From assembly GCF_030010415.1 (NCBI RefSeq), contig NZ_JASCSA010000006.1: a stretch of 64,000 nt of DNA; one strand, written 5' to 3'. Under the pieces are notes generated by a model that saw nothing but the letters and a program-made list of their open reading frames with translations, ran no database searches and was not told the DNA's origin. Shown here in pieces: positions 42,647 through 51,228 of the stretch; position 1 is the stretch's first letter, and every line of letters starts with the position of its first letter. The translations under genes were made by a program, and so were the position numbers. Source of the DNA: Cobetia amphilecti (lineage in GTDB: Bacteria; Pseudomonadota; Gammaproteobacteria; Pseudomonadales; Halomonadaceae).

Positions 42647-43476
42647 GAGGCGTGGCCCCCCTGTTGCGAGTGGGAGGAGACATCGCGCGCCAGCGGCCCC
42701 GGCAGAGGCGCCGTGTCACCCGCAGCATTGCCCGCGGCACGCAGCAGCTCCAGGTCTTCCGGCAGCAGCTGGTACTCGGCGAGTCTGTCGCGCACCTCGC
42801 CCGGTGAGCACCACATCAGCACATCGATGATCGACAGGCCGGCGACGAACTCCGCCTGACGCCCCGAGCGACGCGAATCAAGCGGTGTCTGGCAGTAGTC
42901 ACTCGGCTGGCTTGCGAGGAATGACAGCGTGATGCCATTGGCCGCAAAGGGCGCCGCCTGGTAGAGCTTGCGGCCGCCGATGCTGTTGATGTAACCCTCG
43001 GCCCCGCGCATCAGTGACATCTCGATCAGACGGTCCTGGGCCTTGAGACTGCGGTCGTGCTCAAGCTTACTGGTGAGCAGAAAGCGACACTCCAGCCCCA
43101 GGTAGTCACACACCCGCTCGAAGCTGTACTTGCACAGCGCCCCGATACGGCGGTCTTCATGCTGGAACACCGCCTGCAGCAGCGGCATCACCTCTGCGTA
43201 ATACGGCGCCTTGGCATAGGCGTGATGCAGCGTGGTCAGCAGGCTGTCCGGTGTCGGGCCGAAGACGAGTTCGCTGATCAACCGGTTGGGCGACGCCTTG
43301 GGTACCGACAGCATGAAGCGATGCGCCTTGCCGCCCAGCAGCACATTGTTGCGATGGATATAGCCACGCGGAATGAAGGCGACATCGTCATAGACGAGAA
43401 ACTCGTCACAGGCATGCATCAGCTGGAAATAGCCGATATGCAGGAACAGATAGGGCTGCATGATCGCGATGTTCAT
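42637..43476 (-). CDS. WbqC-family protein
   Basis: 279 aa. Family hallmarks: IMQPYLFLHIGYFQLMHACDEFLVYDDVAFIPRGYIHRNNVL at the start, then SVPKASPNRLI, DRLIEMSLMRGAEGYINSIGGRKLYQ and WCSPGEVRDRLAEYQLL. WbqC proteins occur in polysaccharide loci beside sugar aminotransferases and are suspected to modify the amino group of a 4-amino-sugar. It lies two bases from the DegT-type gene that could make that amino sugar. Confidence 0.87.
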   Translation of the reverse strand: MNIAIMQPYLFLHIGYFQLMHACDEFLVYDDVAFIPRGYIHRNNVLLGGKAHRFMLSVPKASPNRLISELVFGPTPDSLLTTLHHAYAKAPYYAEVMPLLQAVFQHEDRRIGALCKYSFERVCDYLGLECRFLLTSKLEHDRSLKAQDRLIEMSLMRGAEGYINSIGGRKLYQAAPFAANGITLSFLASQPSDYCQTPLDSRRSGRQAEFVAGLSIIDVLMWCSPGEVRDRLAEYQLLPEDLELLRAAGNAAGDTAPLPGPLARDVSSHSQQGGHASCH

Positions 43477-43478
43477 GA

Positions 43479-44621
43479 TCAGGCGGCCTTGACGTGGCGA
43501 TTGACGATGATGCGCACCGCCCCGAGGATCTCGCTGACCTCAAGCCCCGAGTAGAGCGGCAGACACAGGATACGACTGGCGATATCGGTGGAATGCACGA
43601 TCTGCGGGGTGATGACATCCTCGTCCTGCAATTCGGCGGCGGGCCGCCCGAGGAAGGACAGCGATTCCAGCGACGGGCAGAAGTAACGTCGTGCCAGATA
43701 GCCTTCCTGCTGCAGACGCTGCATCACCTCGAGCAGCATGCTTTCGCTTTCGAGAATGATCGGGAAGTAGGCGTAATTCAGGCTGGCGCCGGTCTGGCGG
43801 GTCTGCAGCTGGACATTGCCGCGCAGCGCCTGGGCATAGGCATGCCAGACCAGCGCCCGGCTCTCCAGATTGCCTTCGATCTCATCCAGCACGCACAGCC
43901 CCATCGCCGCCTGGAACTCATTCATCTTGGCGTTGATGCCCAGTTCCTCGATGCACTCCGGGCCGGTGATGCCGAAGTTGATCAACTTGCGGGCGCGTTC
44001 CAGGTCTTCCTTGCGCTTGAAGATGATCGCGCCGCCTTCGATGCTGTGGAACAGCTTGGTGGCGTGGAAGCTCAGGGTGCTGGCATCGCCATGTGACAGC
44101 AGGCTGTTGCCGCGATAGGTCACGCCGAAGGCGTGGGCACCGTCATAGATGACCTTCAGATCATGCGCCTCGCCCAGCGCATCGATGGCCTCGACATCAC
44201 AGGCATTGCCGAACACGTGCACCGGCACGATGGCACGGGTGCGTGGCGTGATGGCCGACTCGATGCGTGCTGGGTCCAGACACAGGGTGTCGGGGTCGAT
44301 ATCCGTGAATACCGGCTGCATGCCCTCCCACTTCAGGCTGCTGGCGGTGGCGATGAAGGTGAAGGGCGTGGTGATGACCTCCGCCGATTCGTACTGGCCC
44401 GGCATCTGGGCGATGCCCAGCGCGCGATAGGCGATCTGCAGCGCCAGGGTGCCATTGCTGACCAGCAGCAGGTTCTCGACGCCCAGGTAGGTTTCCAGGC
44501 GCCGAGTGAGCTCCTGCTCGAGCGGGCCGTGGTTGGTCAACCAGCGCCCCTCGAAGATGGAATCCACATAGCGGTCGAAAGTCTCCCGCTCCGGGAAGTA
44601 GGGACGCGTCACCGTAATCAT
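43479..44621 (-). CDS. DegT/DnrJ/EryC1/StrS-family sugar aminotransferase
   Basis: 380 aa PLP enzyme. Schiff-base lysine K189 (SFHATKLFHSIEGGA), cofactor-stacking region IYDGAHAFG with D160, and NGTLALQ at 56-62 binding the phosphate. This family adds an amino group to a nucleotide-linked 3- or 4-keto sugar. With WbqC next to it, the polymer probably contains an amino-deoxy sugar with a substituent on nitrogen. Dehydratase genes for the keto sugar are not in the window. Confidence 0.9.
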   Translation of the reverse strand: MITVTRPYFPERETFDRYVDSIFEGRWLTNHGPLEQELTRRLETYLGVENLLLVSNGTLALQIAYRALGIAQMPGQYESAEVITTPFTFIATASSLKWEGMQPVFTDIDPDTLCLDPARIESAITPRTRAIVPVHVFGNACDVEAIDALGEAHDLKVIYDGAHAFGVTYRGNSLLSHGDASTLSFHATKLFHSIEGGAIIFKRKEDLERARKLINFGITGPECIEELGINAKMNEFQAAMGLCVLDEIEGNLESRALVWHAYAQALRGNVQLQTRQTGASLNYAYFPIILESESMLLEVMQRLQQEGYLARRYFCPSLESLSFLGRPAAELQDEDVITPQIVHSTDIASRILCLPLYSGLEVSEILGAVRIIVNRHVKAA

Positions 44622-44799
44622 GATATCGACTCCTTTCGTACATCAGATGAAGGTTGGCTCTGACAGCAGACGAGTGCCGGTGCAGCGCGTTCGCTGCCGG
44701 GTTCCTCTGGCAGCGACTTGGTACACGTTTCAGAGAAGTGCCGCACACTCGCCTGCGGAGACACTCGTCTACAGACGTCTATAGATAGTGCAGGCCCGC

Positions 44800-46110
44800 T
44801 CAGCGCGAGCCGTTGCCGCTGATCACGATCTTGATGGTGCGAATCACCACCAGCAGATCGAGCCAGAAGGAAAAGTGCTTGATGTAGAAGAAGTCGTATT
44901 CCAGCTTGCGGATCATGCCTTCCACTTCAGCGGCGTAACCCTGCTCGACCTGCGCCCAGCCGGTGATGCCCGGGCGCACGACATGGCGGTAGTGGAAGAA
45001 CGGCACGTCCTTGCGATACCAGTCGGCCAGATTCATCGACTCGGGGCGCGGGCCGATCAGGCTCATGTCGCCCTTGAGCACGTTGAACAGCTGGGGTAGC
45101 TCATCGAGACGGCACTTGCGGATGAAGCGCCCGACTCGCGTGATGCGTGGGTCACTGCCTTCCTGGGTGAAGCCCGCGCCCTTCATGCCGTCATACATGC
45201 TGCGGAACTTGTAGACGGTGAAGGGGCGGCAGTGAAAGCCCATGCGCGGCTGACGGAAGATCACCGGCCCGGGACTGTCGAGGCGGATCGCCAGCGCCGT
45301 CAGCAACATGACCGGCGCCAGCAGCGGCAGCATGAGCGCGGCGACGGTGAAGTCCATCCAGCGCTTGATGACCTCATAGTCTTCCCGTGGCGTCAGCGAG
45401 CCGAACTCGTTGGCGTAGAGGTGATCCAGCAGCACGCGACCGGTGATCATCTCGTGGGCATGGGTCGCGTGATAGACCGGGATGCGGTGGATGGTGCAGT
45501 CGGCCAGGAAGCTCTCCCACTCGCTGGGCAGCTCACCGCGCAGGTCCGCCACCACGCCGTCGATACGCGGCAGGCCGACCAGGTCAGGCCCGCGCAACGA
45601 CAGCCACTCGACGCCCGGGCGGGTGCACAGACTCGGCGCCTTGCCGTAGGGCACCACCGCGAAGCGCATCCGGCGCAGTCGGGTGTCGATGTAGTAGTAG
45701 GCCGTGCACAGGCTCACCGCGAGCAGGAAGGACAGGCCGACCTGGTGACGCGAATACTCAAGCCCCAGCACGCCCAGCACCATCATCAAGGTCAGATAGG
45801 AGATGACGATCGCCGGCACGACATAGAGGTAGGAGCGCGTGCCCGGCAGGCGCGACAGGCGATTGACCGCCGTCACCGACAGGGTGTACGCCACACCGGT
45901 GCCCAGCAGGGCATGCCACTGATCATCGCTGGTCAGCCACCAGTGGGTGTCACCCTGCATCAGCTGGTTCAACCCTGCCTGGTACAGTGCCGGCGCGATG
46001 ACCACCACCAGCATCCCGAAGATCAGCTGCAATCGCTTGCTGGCCAGCAAGCGCTCGTAGTGATGCGAGTAACGCCGCTGGTGCTCCATCGACAAGGGTA
46101 TACCGCTCAT
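44800..46110 (-). CDS. Polyprenyl-phosphate glycosylphosphotransferase (WbaP/WcaJ type)
   Basis: 436 aa; excellent SD (aggaggt). Five N-terminal membrane segments (about 30-150), a CoA-binding-like middle domain, and the C-terminal catalytic bacterial sugar transferase domain: KRWMDFTVAALMLPLLAPVMLL, DSPGPVIFRQPRMGFHCRPFTVYKFRSM, RKCRLDELPQLFNVLKGDMSLIGPRPE, RPGITGWAQV. It transfers a sugar-1-phosphate to undecaprenyl phosphate, starting each repeat unit. Third gene after wza in the operon. Confidence 0.93.
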   Translation of the reverse strand: MSGIPLSMEHQRRYSHHYERLLASKRLQLIFGMLVVVIAPALYQAGLNQLMQGDTHWWLTSDDQWHALLGTGVAYTLSVTAVNRLSRLPGTRSYLYVVPAIVISYLTLMMVLGVLGLEYSRHQVGLSFLLAVSLCTAYYYIDTRLRRMRFAVVPYGKAPSLCTRPGVEWLSLRGPDLVGLPRIDGVVADLRGELPSEWESFLADCTIHRIPVYHATHAHEMITGRVLLDHLYANEFGSLTPREDYEVIKRWMDFTVAALMLPLLAPVMLLTALAIRLDSPGPVIFRQPRMGFHCRPFTVYKFRSMYDGMKGAGFTQEGSDPRITRVGRFIRKCRLDELPQLFNVLKGDMSLIGPRPESMNLADWYRKDVPFFHYRHVVRPGITGWAQVEQGYAAEVEGMIRKLEYDFFYIKHFSFWLDLLVVIRTIKIVISGNGSR

Positions 46111-46165
46111 CGTGCTTACCTCCTCCGTGATTCAAGCGTCATGAGAGCTGCCAAGCGAGACGATG

Positions 46166-48385
46166 TCAGGCGTAGCTGTAGTTGTAATAACCGTAGCCAT
46201 GCTTGTCGCCAGCTTGCGGTTCGATGGCATTCAGGATGGCGCCCTTGACGTGAATGCCATTGTTCTCGAGCTTCTTGCGTGCATGCTCGAGTTCGCGCAC
46301 CTGGTTCATGCCAAAGCGCGCCACCATCAGACTGGCGCCGACGTGACGACCGATGATCAGCGCTTCGGTCACGGCCAGTACCGGCGGCGTGTCGATGATG
46401 ATCAGGTCGTAACGCTCACCGAGTTGCTCCAGCAGCTCGGCGAAATTGGGCTGCATCAACAGCTCCGACGGGTTGGGCGGCGCGACGCCACGGCCCAGGA
46501 AATCAAGATTGTCGATGCGCGAGTGATACAGCACGCTGTCCAGCGGACTGGCACCGCTGAGCACATCCGACAGACCGCCCTGCTCGGAGGTACGCTGGAA
46601 GGCGTGATGCAGGTGGCCGCGGCGCATGTCGGCATCGATCAGCAGCACGCGCTGACCGGCCTCGGCACTCACCGCCGCCAGATTGAGGCTGACGAAGCTC
46701 TTGCCGATGCCCGGGCTCGGCCCGGTGAACATCACCGACTTGCGGCGATTGTCGAGCAGGGCGAAGTGCAGGCTGGTACGCAGGCTGCGCAGGGCCTCGA
46801 TACTGATATCCGACGGCTGGGAGGTGGCCAGCACCCCTTGATAGATCTCGCGGCCGCCCTTCTCGCCCTTGAGGCGCACGCGGCGCATCATGTTGTGCTG
46901 CTGCGGCGACAGCGGCACCGTGGCGTAGACGGGCAGGTCCAGCGCCTCGATCTGCTCGGCGGTGTCGATGCCCTTGCGCATCGCATGACGCAGCAGCGCG
47001 GCCAGCGTGCCCAGCATCAGGCCGATCATGCAGAACACGGCCAGCATCAGGGACGTCTTCGGCGAGATGGGCACTGGCTGCAGCACTGCCGGGTCCAGGA
47101 TGCGCACGTTGCCGACGGTGCCGGCCTTCTTGAGGCGCACTTCCTCGCGCTTGTTGAGCAGCGCGACATAGATTTCCTGGCTGACGGTGACATTGCGGTT
47201 CAGGTTGAGCGCCTCGCGCTGGGCGGCCGGCAGTTGCTCGGCCTGCTTCTGCACGCGCGCCTTCTCTTGATTGAGCGAATCACGGCGTGCCACCAGCGCC
47301 CGATAGGCCGGGTGCTCGCTGGTGTAGGCACGGGACAGCTCGGCCAGGCGCAGCTTGATCTCGGTCAACTGATTGTCCAGCCCGACGAGATTCTCCATCA
47401 CCTGCTGACTTTCGGCGGTCAGATCGACCGAGTCGCGACGGCGGCGATAGTCGTTGAGTGCCGATTCGGCCTCATCGAGCTGGCCACGCAGCGTCGGGAT
47501 CTGGTCGCCCAGAAAGCCGAGCTGATTGTCCGCCTCGGCGGATTCCCGCTCGATGTTCTGCTGCAGGAAGACATTGGTGATGGTGTCCAGGGTGTTGACG
47601 ATGGCGGTCTGGTCACTGCCGGACAGGCTCAGCGTGACCACCCCGGTGTCGGTGCCATTGCGCACGGCGGTGAAGCGCGACTTGAGCGAGTTGATGGCGC
47701 TCAGGTCCGAGATGCTGGTCAGCGTGAAACGTGCACCGGGTTCGGCTGACAACTCGCGCACGAAGACCTTGATGCCCTCCGCCAGCGTGTTCTCGCCCAC
47801 CTTGCCATCGACGATCGGCTGACCCTCGGCATCCAGCAGGCGGTAGCGCTCATCGCCCAGGGCCTCGAGGGTCAGCGTCTGCTGTTGCCACGGGCCGCCG
47901 AGCTCGAGCGTGGTGACCTTGAGGGTGTCATCGCCCCAGGCGTAATCCTGCCCGCCGAGACTGGCCGGCAGGCGCAGATGGCGGTTGGAGAGCCAGTCAC
48001 CGATGACCGGGTAACGCACCGGAGAGACCACGATATTGAGGCGCTCGCGGTCCACGGCCTGGCCCAATACCAGTCGTGAGGCGAGAATTTCCAGCTCATC
48101 GCTGGTGCTGCTCTCATCGCTGCCGGTCGCCTGACCGGCCAGCGGCCCCAGCAGACTGGCGCTGCCGCCCTTGTCCTCGATCTGGATCAGGGAATCGGCC
48201 AGGTAGATACGTTGCTGGCTACCGACGAGATAGATGCCCAGGAGGGTGAACAGCAGCGTGCTGCCGATCAGCCACCAGCGTCGATGCCAGAGCAAGGCGA
48301 GAATGGTGCTGAAATCGAGTCGGCGCGTGGTGTCCTTGCCAGGCTGTGCAGAAGAGGATGGCATGGGAGAGGTGTACTGATTCAT
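46166..48385 (-). CDS. wzc: Wzc-like polysaccharide co-polymerase and BY-kinase
   Basis: 739 aa. Wzz-type N-terminus with a membrane segment near 39-58, a large periplasmic domain with coiled coil (about 285-400), a second membrane segment near 450-470, then a cytoplasmic tyrosine-kinase domain: Walker A GPSPGIGKS near 554-562, Walker A' LLIDADMRRG near 580-589, Walker B IIIDTPPV near 661-668. A C-terminal tyrosine cluster (YGYYNYSYA) is the autophosphorylation tail. It sets chain length and export with Wza. The cognate phosphatase Wzb is not found between wza and wzc or elsewhere in the window. Confidence 0.94.
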   Translation of the reverse strand: MNQYTSPMPSSSAQPGKDTTRRLDFSTILALLWHRRWWLIGSTLLFTLLGIYLVGSQQRIYLADSLIQIEDKGGSASLLGPLAGQATGSDESSTSDELEILASRLVLGQAVDRERLNIVVSPVRYPVIGDWLSNRHLRLPASLGGQDYAWGDDTLKVTTLELGGPWQQQTLTLEALGDERYRLLDAEGQPIVDGKVGENTLAEGIKVFVRELSAEPGARFTLTSISDLSAINSLKSRFTAVRNGTDTGVVTLSLSGSDQTAIVNTLDTITNVFLQQNIERESAEADNQLGFLGDQIPTLRGQLDEAESALNDYRRRRDSVDLTAESQQVMENLVGLDNQLTEIKLRLAELSRAYTSEHPAYRALVARRDSLNQEKARVQKQAEQLPAAQREALNLNRNVTVSQEIYVALLNKREEVRLKKAGTVGNVRILDPAVLQPVPISPKTSLMLAVFCMIGLMLGTLAALLRHAMRKGIDTAEQIEALDLPVYATVPLSPQQHNMMRRVRLKGEKGGREIYQGVLATSQPSDISIEALRSLRTSLHFALLDNRRKSVMFTGPSPGIGKSFVSLNLAAVSAEAGQRVLLIDADMRRGHLHHAFQRTSEQGGLSDVLSGASPLDSVLYHSRIDNLDFLGRGVAPPNPSELLMQPNFAELLEQLGERYDLIIIDTPPVLAVTEALIIGRHVGASLMVARFGMNQVRELEHARKKLENNGIHVKGAILNAIEPQAGDKHGYGYYNYSYA

Positions 48386-48431
48386 GACGCCGCCTTGAGT
48401 AAACGATTCAGGCCCGGCAGGCAGGTGATAC

Positions 48432-48454
48432 GGCAGGTCGCGACGCGACCTGCC
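48432..48454 (-). promoter_or_regulatory. Intercistronic hairpin between wza and wzc
   Basis: GGCAGGTCGC-GAC-GCGACCTGCC, 10-bp perfect stem in the 90-bp wza-wzc gap, 22 bp after the wza stop. There is no T-tract. In RfaH-controlled capsule operons such hairpins can lower distal expression or stabilise mRNA ends. Confidence 0.45.
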
Positions 48455-48475
48455 ATGCGGGAGTGGGACATGACC

Positions 48476-49594
48476 TCAATCCTCGATGTCATCGATGACC
48501 GAGACGAAGGCCCCGGTACTGGTCACGGACGGCAACAGCTGGCTCAGCACACGGTTCCAGCGGCTGACCGGCGCGGCGGTCACGTAGACCACATCACGCG
48601 GTTGCAGCGGGAAGCGCGCGCCCAGCATCAGCGAGGTCGCATCCGAGATATCGAGAATGAAGACCGTGGCCAGCTTGTCGGACTCCGGCGAATTTTCACG
48701 CACCACGAAGACGCCTGACGGATTGGCGCGGTCCTCATCGACCCCGCCGGCCCGTGACAGCGCATCGGTGAGGCTCAGACGTTCATTGCCCACCGGCATG
48801 TTGCCGGGCTTGAGTACCTGACCGAGCACGAAGACGTTCTGGTCTTCCGCCACCGGCACATTGATCACGTCGCCATCCTTGAGCAGACGGTTCTGACGCA
48901 TGTCGCCCTGCTGCAGCAGCTGATAGAGACTCAGGTGCTCCTGCTGGCCGTCGCGCGTCAGCGTGATGTTGTGGGTATTGGCCAGTGCGGTGACCCCGCC
49001 GCTGGCACTGATGGCATCGATCAGGGTCAGCGGAACATCCGTGACCGGCACGAAGCCTGGCTCGGTCACGGCGCCACTCAGATAGACGCGCTTGGAGCGG
49101 AATTGCGCCACCGAGACATTGACCTGCGGCTCGGTGATGTAACGGGACAGCCCCGCGACCAGCGCGGCGCGCACCTCATCCACAGTCATGTCATGAATGT
49201 TGATGCGCCCGACATAGGGGTAGAACAGCGTGCCATCCGGCTGGACGATGTAGGTCAGCGCCTCGACCGTCTGACGCTGCACACCGCTTTCCTGAGCCAG
49301 GTCCAGCGGCGTGCTCAGGTTGATGGCCAGAATGTCGCCGCCCCCCACGCGGTAGACGTACTGCTTGATGTCATCGACCAGCTCAGGCGGCGCGGGAGCT
49401 GTCTGGGCGGGGCGTGCGCGATAATTGGAGATCAGCCCGGGGGTGATCGGCGTGACTTCCACCTGGTCGGTCAGCGGCGCGACCTCGGCTTCATAATCCA
49501 TGTGCCCACCGGGCGCGAAGGCACACCCGCTCATCGCCAATACCACGGCGGCAAATGAGAACGCCCGGAGCGTCGTTCTGACCGGTATATCCAT
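48476..49594 (-). CDS. wza: Wza-like outer-membrane polysaccharide export lipoprotein
   Basis: 372 aa. Lipoprotein signal with lipobox LAMSGC (lipidated C24). The PES domain follows (YRVGGGDILAINLSTPLD and YIVQPDGTLFYPYVGRINIHDMTVDEVRAAL), then two SLBB domains (RVYLSGAVTEPGFVPVTDVPLTLIDAISASGGV; VFVLGQVLKPGNMPVGNERLSLTDALSRAGG) and a C-terminal segment suited to the membrane ring. It forms the outer-membrane channel of the Wzx/Wzy-dependent export system. First gene of the operon, preceded by an ops element. Confidence 0.95.
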   Translation of the reverse strand: MDIPVRTTLRAFSFAAVVLAMSGCAFAPGGHMDYEAEVAPLTDQVEVTPITPGLISNYRARPAQTAPAPPELVDDIKQYVYRVGGGDILAINLSTPLDLAQESGVQRQTVEALTYIVQPDGTLFYPYVGRINIHDMTVDEVRAALVAGLSRYITEPQVNVSVAQFRSKRVYLSGAVTEPGFVPVTDVPLTLIDAISASGGVTALANTHNITLTRDGQQEHLSLYQLLQQGDMRQNRLLKDGDVINVPVAEDQNVFVLGQVLKPGNMPVGNERLSLTDALSRAGGVDEDRANPSGVFVVRENSPESDKLATVFILDISDATSLMLGARFPLQPRDVVYVTAAPVSRWNRVLSQLLPSVTSTGAFVSVIDDIED

Positions 49595-49620
49595 ATCCTG
49601 TCTCTTCCCCTGTGATCCTG

Positions 49621-49632
49621 ACCGCTACCGCC
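49621..49632 (-). promoter_or_regulatory. Second ops-like element
   Basis: GGCGGTAGCGGT on the minus strand, 11 of 12 matching positions to ops (last two bases differ in order), 26 nt downstream of the exact element and 27 nt before the wza start. Confidence 0.5.
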
Positions 49633-49646
49633 AGGCGCTGTTTCGG

Positions 49647-49658
49647 CACGCTACCGCC
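49647..49658 (-). promoter_or_regulatory. ops element (RfaH recruitment site)
   Basis: The minus strand reads GGCGGTAGCGTG, identical to the canonical ops sequence of enterobacterial capsule and LPS operons, 53 nt upstream of wza and in the correct orientation. It pauses RNA polymerase and recruits RfaH, which suppresses termination in long operons. Confidence 0.8.
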
Positions 49659-51095
49659 CCGAGGAACTGGCGTTCTCCCCTGCTGCCGATAGCGGCGCCC
49701 TGTTGGCGTACATGTCATCTGTCATGGAGTGGTCACGCCTGCCCTTCGATACCCCTGCGATATCACCGGACACACGTCAGGCATGTGTCCATGACACATG
49801 CCCATGACCGAACTCCGAAATGGAACGTTTATTAGTATTTTAGTAATTCACTACCAGGCATCTAACACATGCAACATATTGCATTGATCGACTTTCTCAT
49901 CAATCAAGACAACATGACTCATTTGATTAACCGATACTTATAGGATTGATCGCGCCAACATTACTGATTACTTCTTTCTTGCACTTTTATTGACATTTCT
50001 GTTCAAGCGACTCGTTGCTTGAACCTGTCAGGAGCCACTGTCGACGGAAGGTTTGTGCAGCCCCTTCAAGCAGGCGAGACCTGACGATCTCGTTGGCGAG
50101 TCAGCTGGCACGGCAGCGTCAGAACGGGATGAAAATTCATGCCCGCATGCATTCCATGGAGAGGTGCGATGATTGAGGTGCAACGCTCGATCGCCCGGAT
50201 GCGCCTGCGCCATCTGCCCGACCTGGCAGGTAGCGCGGCCTCGAATGAGGCGACCGCTCAATGCCCCGCAAGGCAAGGGACACGCCGCTGGCACGTAAGG
50301 CACCGACGGCTTCTTCAATCACGCCCAATATATCAAATCCATTTAATACAAGGTGTTACTGACATTCTCTGCCTGAGCTGACGCACTATCCTGTACGTCT
50401 GTGGCAAGCTCGGGTCTGACTGACCACCCAGCGGCAATGACCCCGACCCCAGACTCGACCCCGGGACTTGATGCCTTCTCATGAGGCATTTCGCCGTACT
50501 CGGTGTCGCACGCTGGAGCGGTACCTCTACCCGCCTGACTGCCCATCTGCGAGGCCCGGCCTGCTCTTGTCTCGTGCTTGTATCGCGCTTGTGTCGCTCG
50601 ACTCCTGCACATGCTGTCGGCATGCCCTGACCATGCCCGACGACCTCGATAGGCCGTGACATGACGCACGTCGCAGCGAAGAGAACCCGGTGCTTTACCG
50701 GCGACGTCTGATTCGCCAATAAGCGACACTACTGTCCCCTCTTCAACAGGGCTGATAATAAATCAATTGACTTCAACAGCAAGGAATTGTCGGGTCGTCG
50801 AGACGATTGTACTGGCGGTGGTAACTTTAAGCTGTTTCCCCTAATCCTCATCATTGGCAGTCAGGTACCCGACAGACGACAGATTACCCTTAGCGCATCT
50901 AATGCATATTGCGAAATCAAACTACTTTAATTTAGCAACAACTCATCATCTGACTCACCTCCGCAGAATGAGAAATCCCAACTGCACTTTGCACGGGCCC
51001 CACATACGCTCCGGAGATCCCTGGATACGCCCCGCAAACGTTTAGCAGATACCGCGCAGATACCTCGACCACGCCTGGGCACGCCCCAAAGACGA

Positions 51096-51132
51096 AAAGG
51101 CCAGAGAGTGTCAGCGACACCCCCTGGCCTTT
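51096..51132. terminator. Hairpin terminator of the glycosyltransferase block
   Basis: AAAGGCCAG pairs with CTGGCCTTT around a 19-nt loop that includes a weaker TGTC/GACA pairing. Flanking A/T runs permit both directions; it ends minus-strand transcripts from 51229. Confidence 0.65.
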
Positions 51133-51228
51133 CCAATGGCGATCATGAGCGACGCGACGTGGCCGCCTTTCCTCAACATGCCTTTCCTGAACATGCCTTT
51201 CCGTCACTTGGGTATCCGCTGCGGACAC

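Larger units (their letters stand above)
49595..51228. other. 1.6-kb regulatory region upstream of wza
   Basis: It holds two ops-like elements (49621-49658), an AT-rich segment (49830-50000) suited to promoters and silencing proteins, a hairpin GTTCAAGC/GCTTGAAC at 50001-50024, and a terminator for the next gene block (51096-51132). Open frames inside (for example 50333-50719) have no domain, SD or codon pattern supporting translation. Confidence 0.55.

Noticed and set aside
50333..50729. Overlapping 128-codon minus-strand frames upstream of wza
   Set aside because: Two competing frames over the same bases, no SD, no domain; composition resembles non-coding GC-rich sequence.
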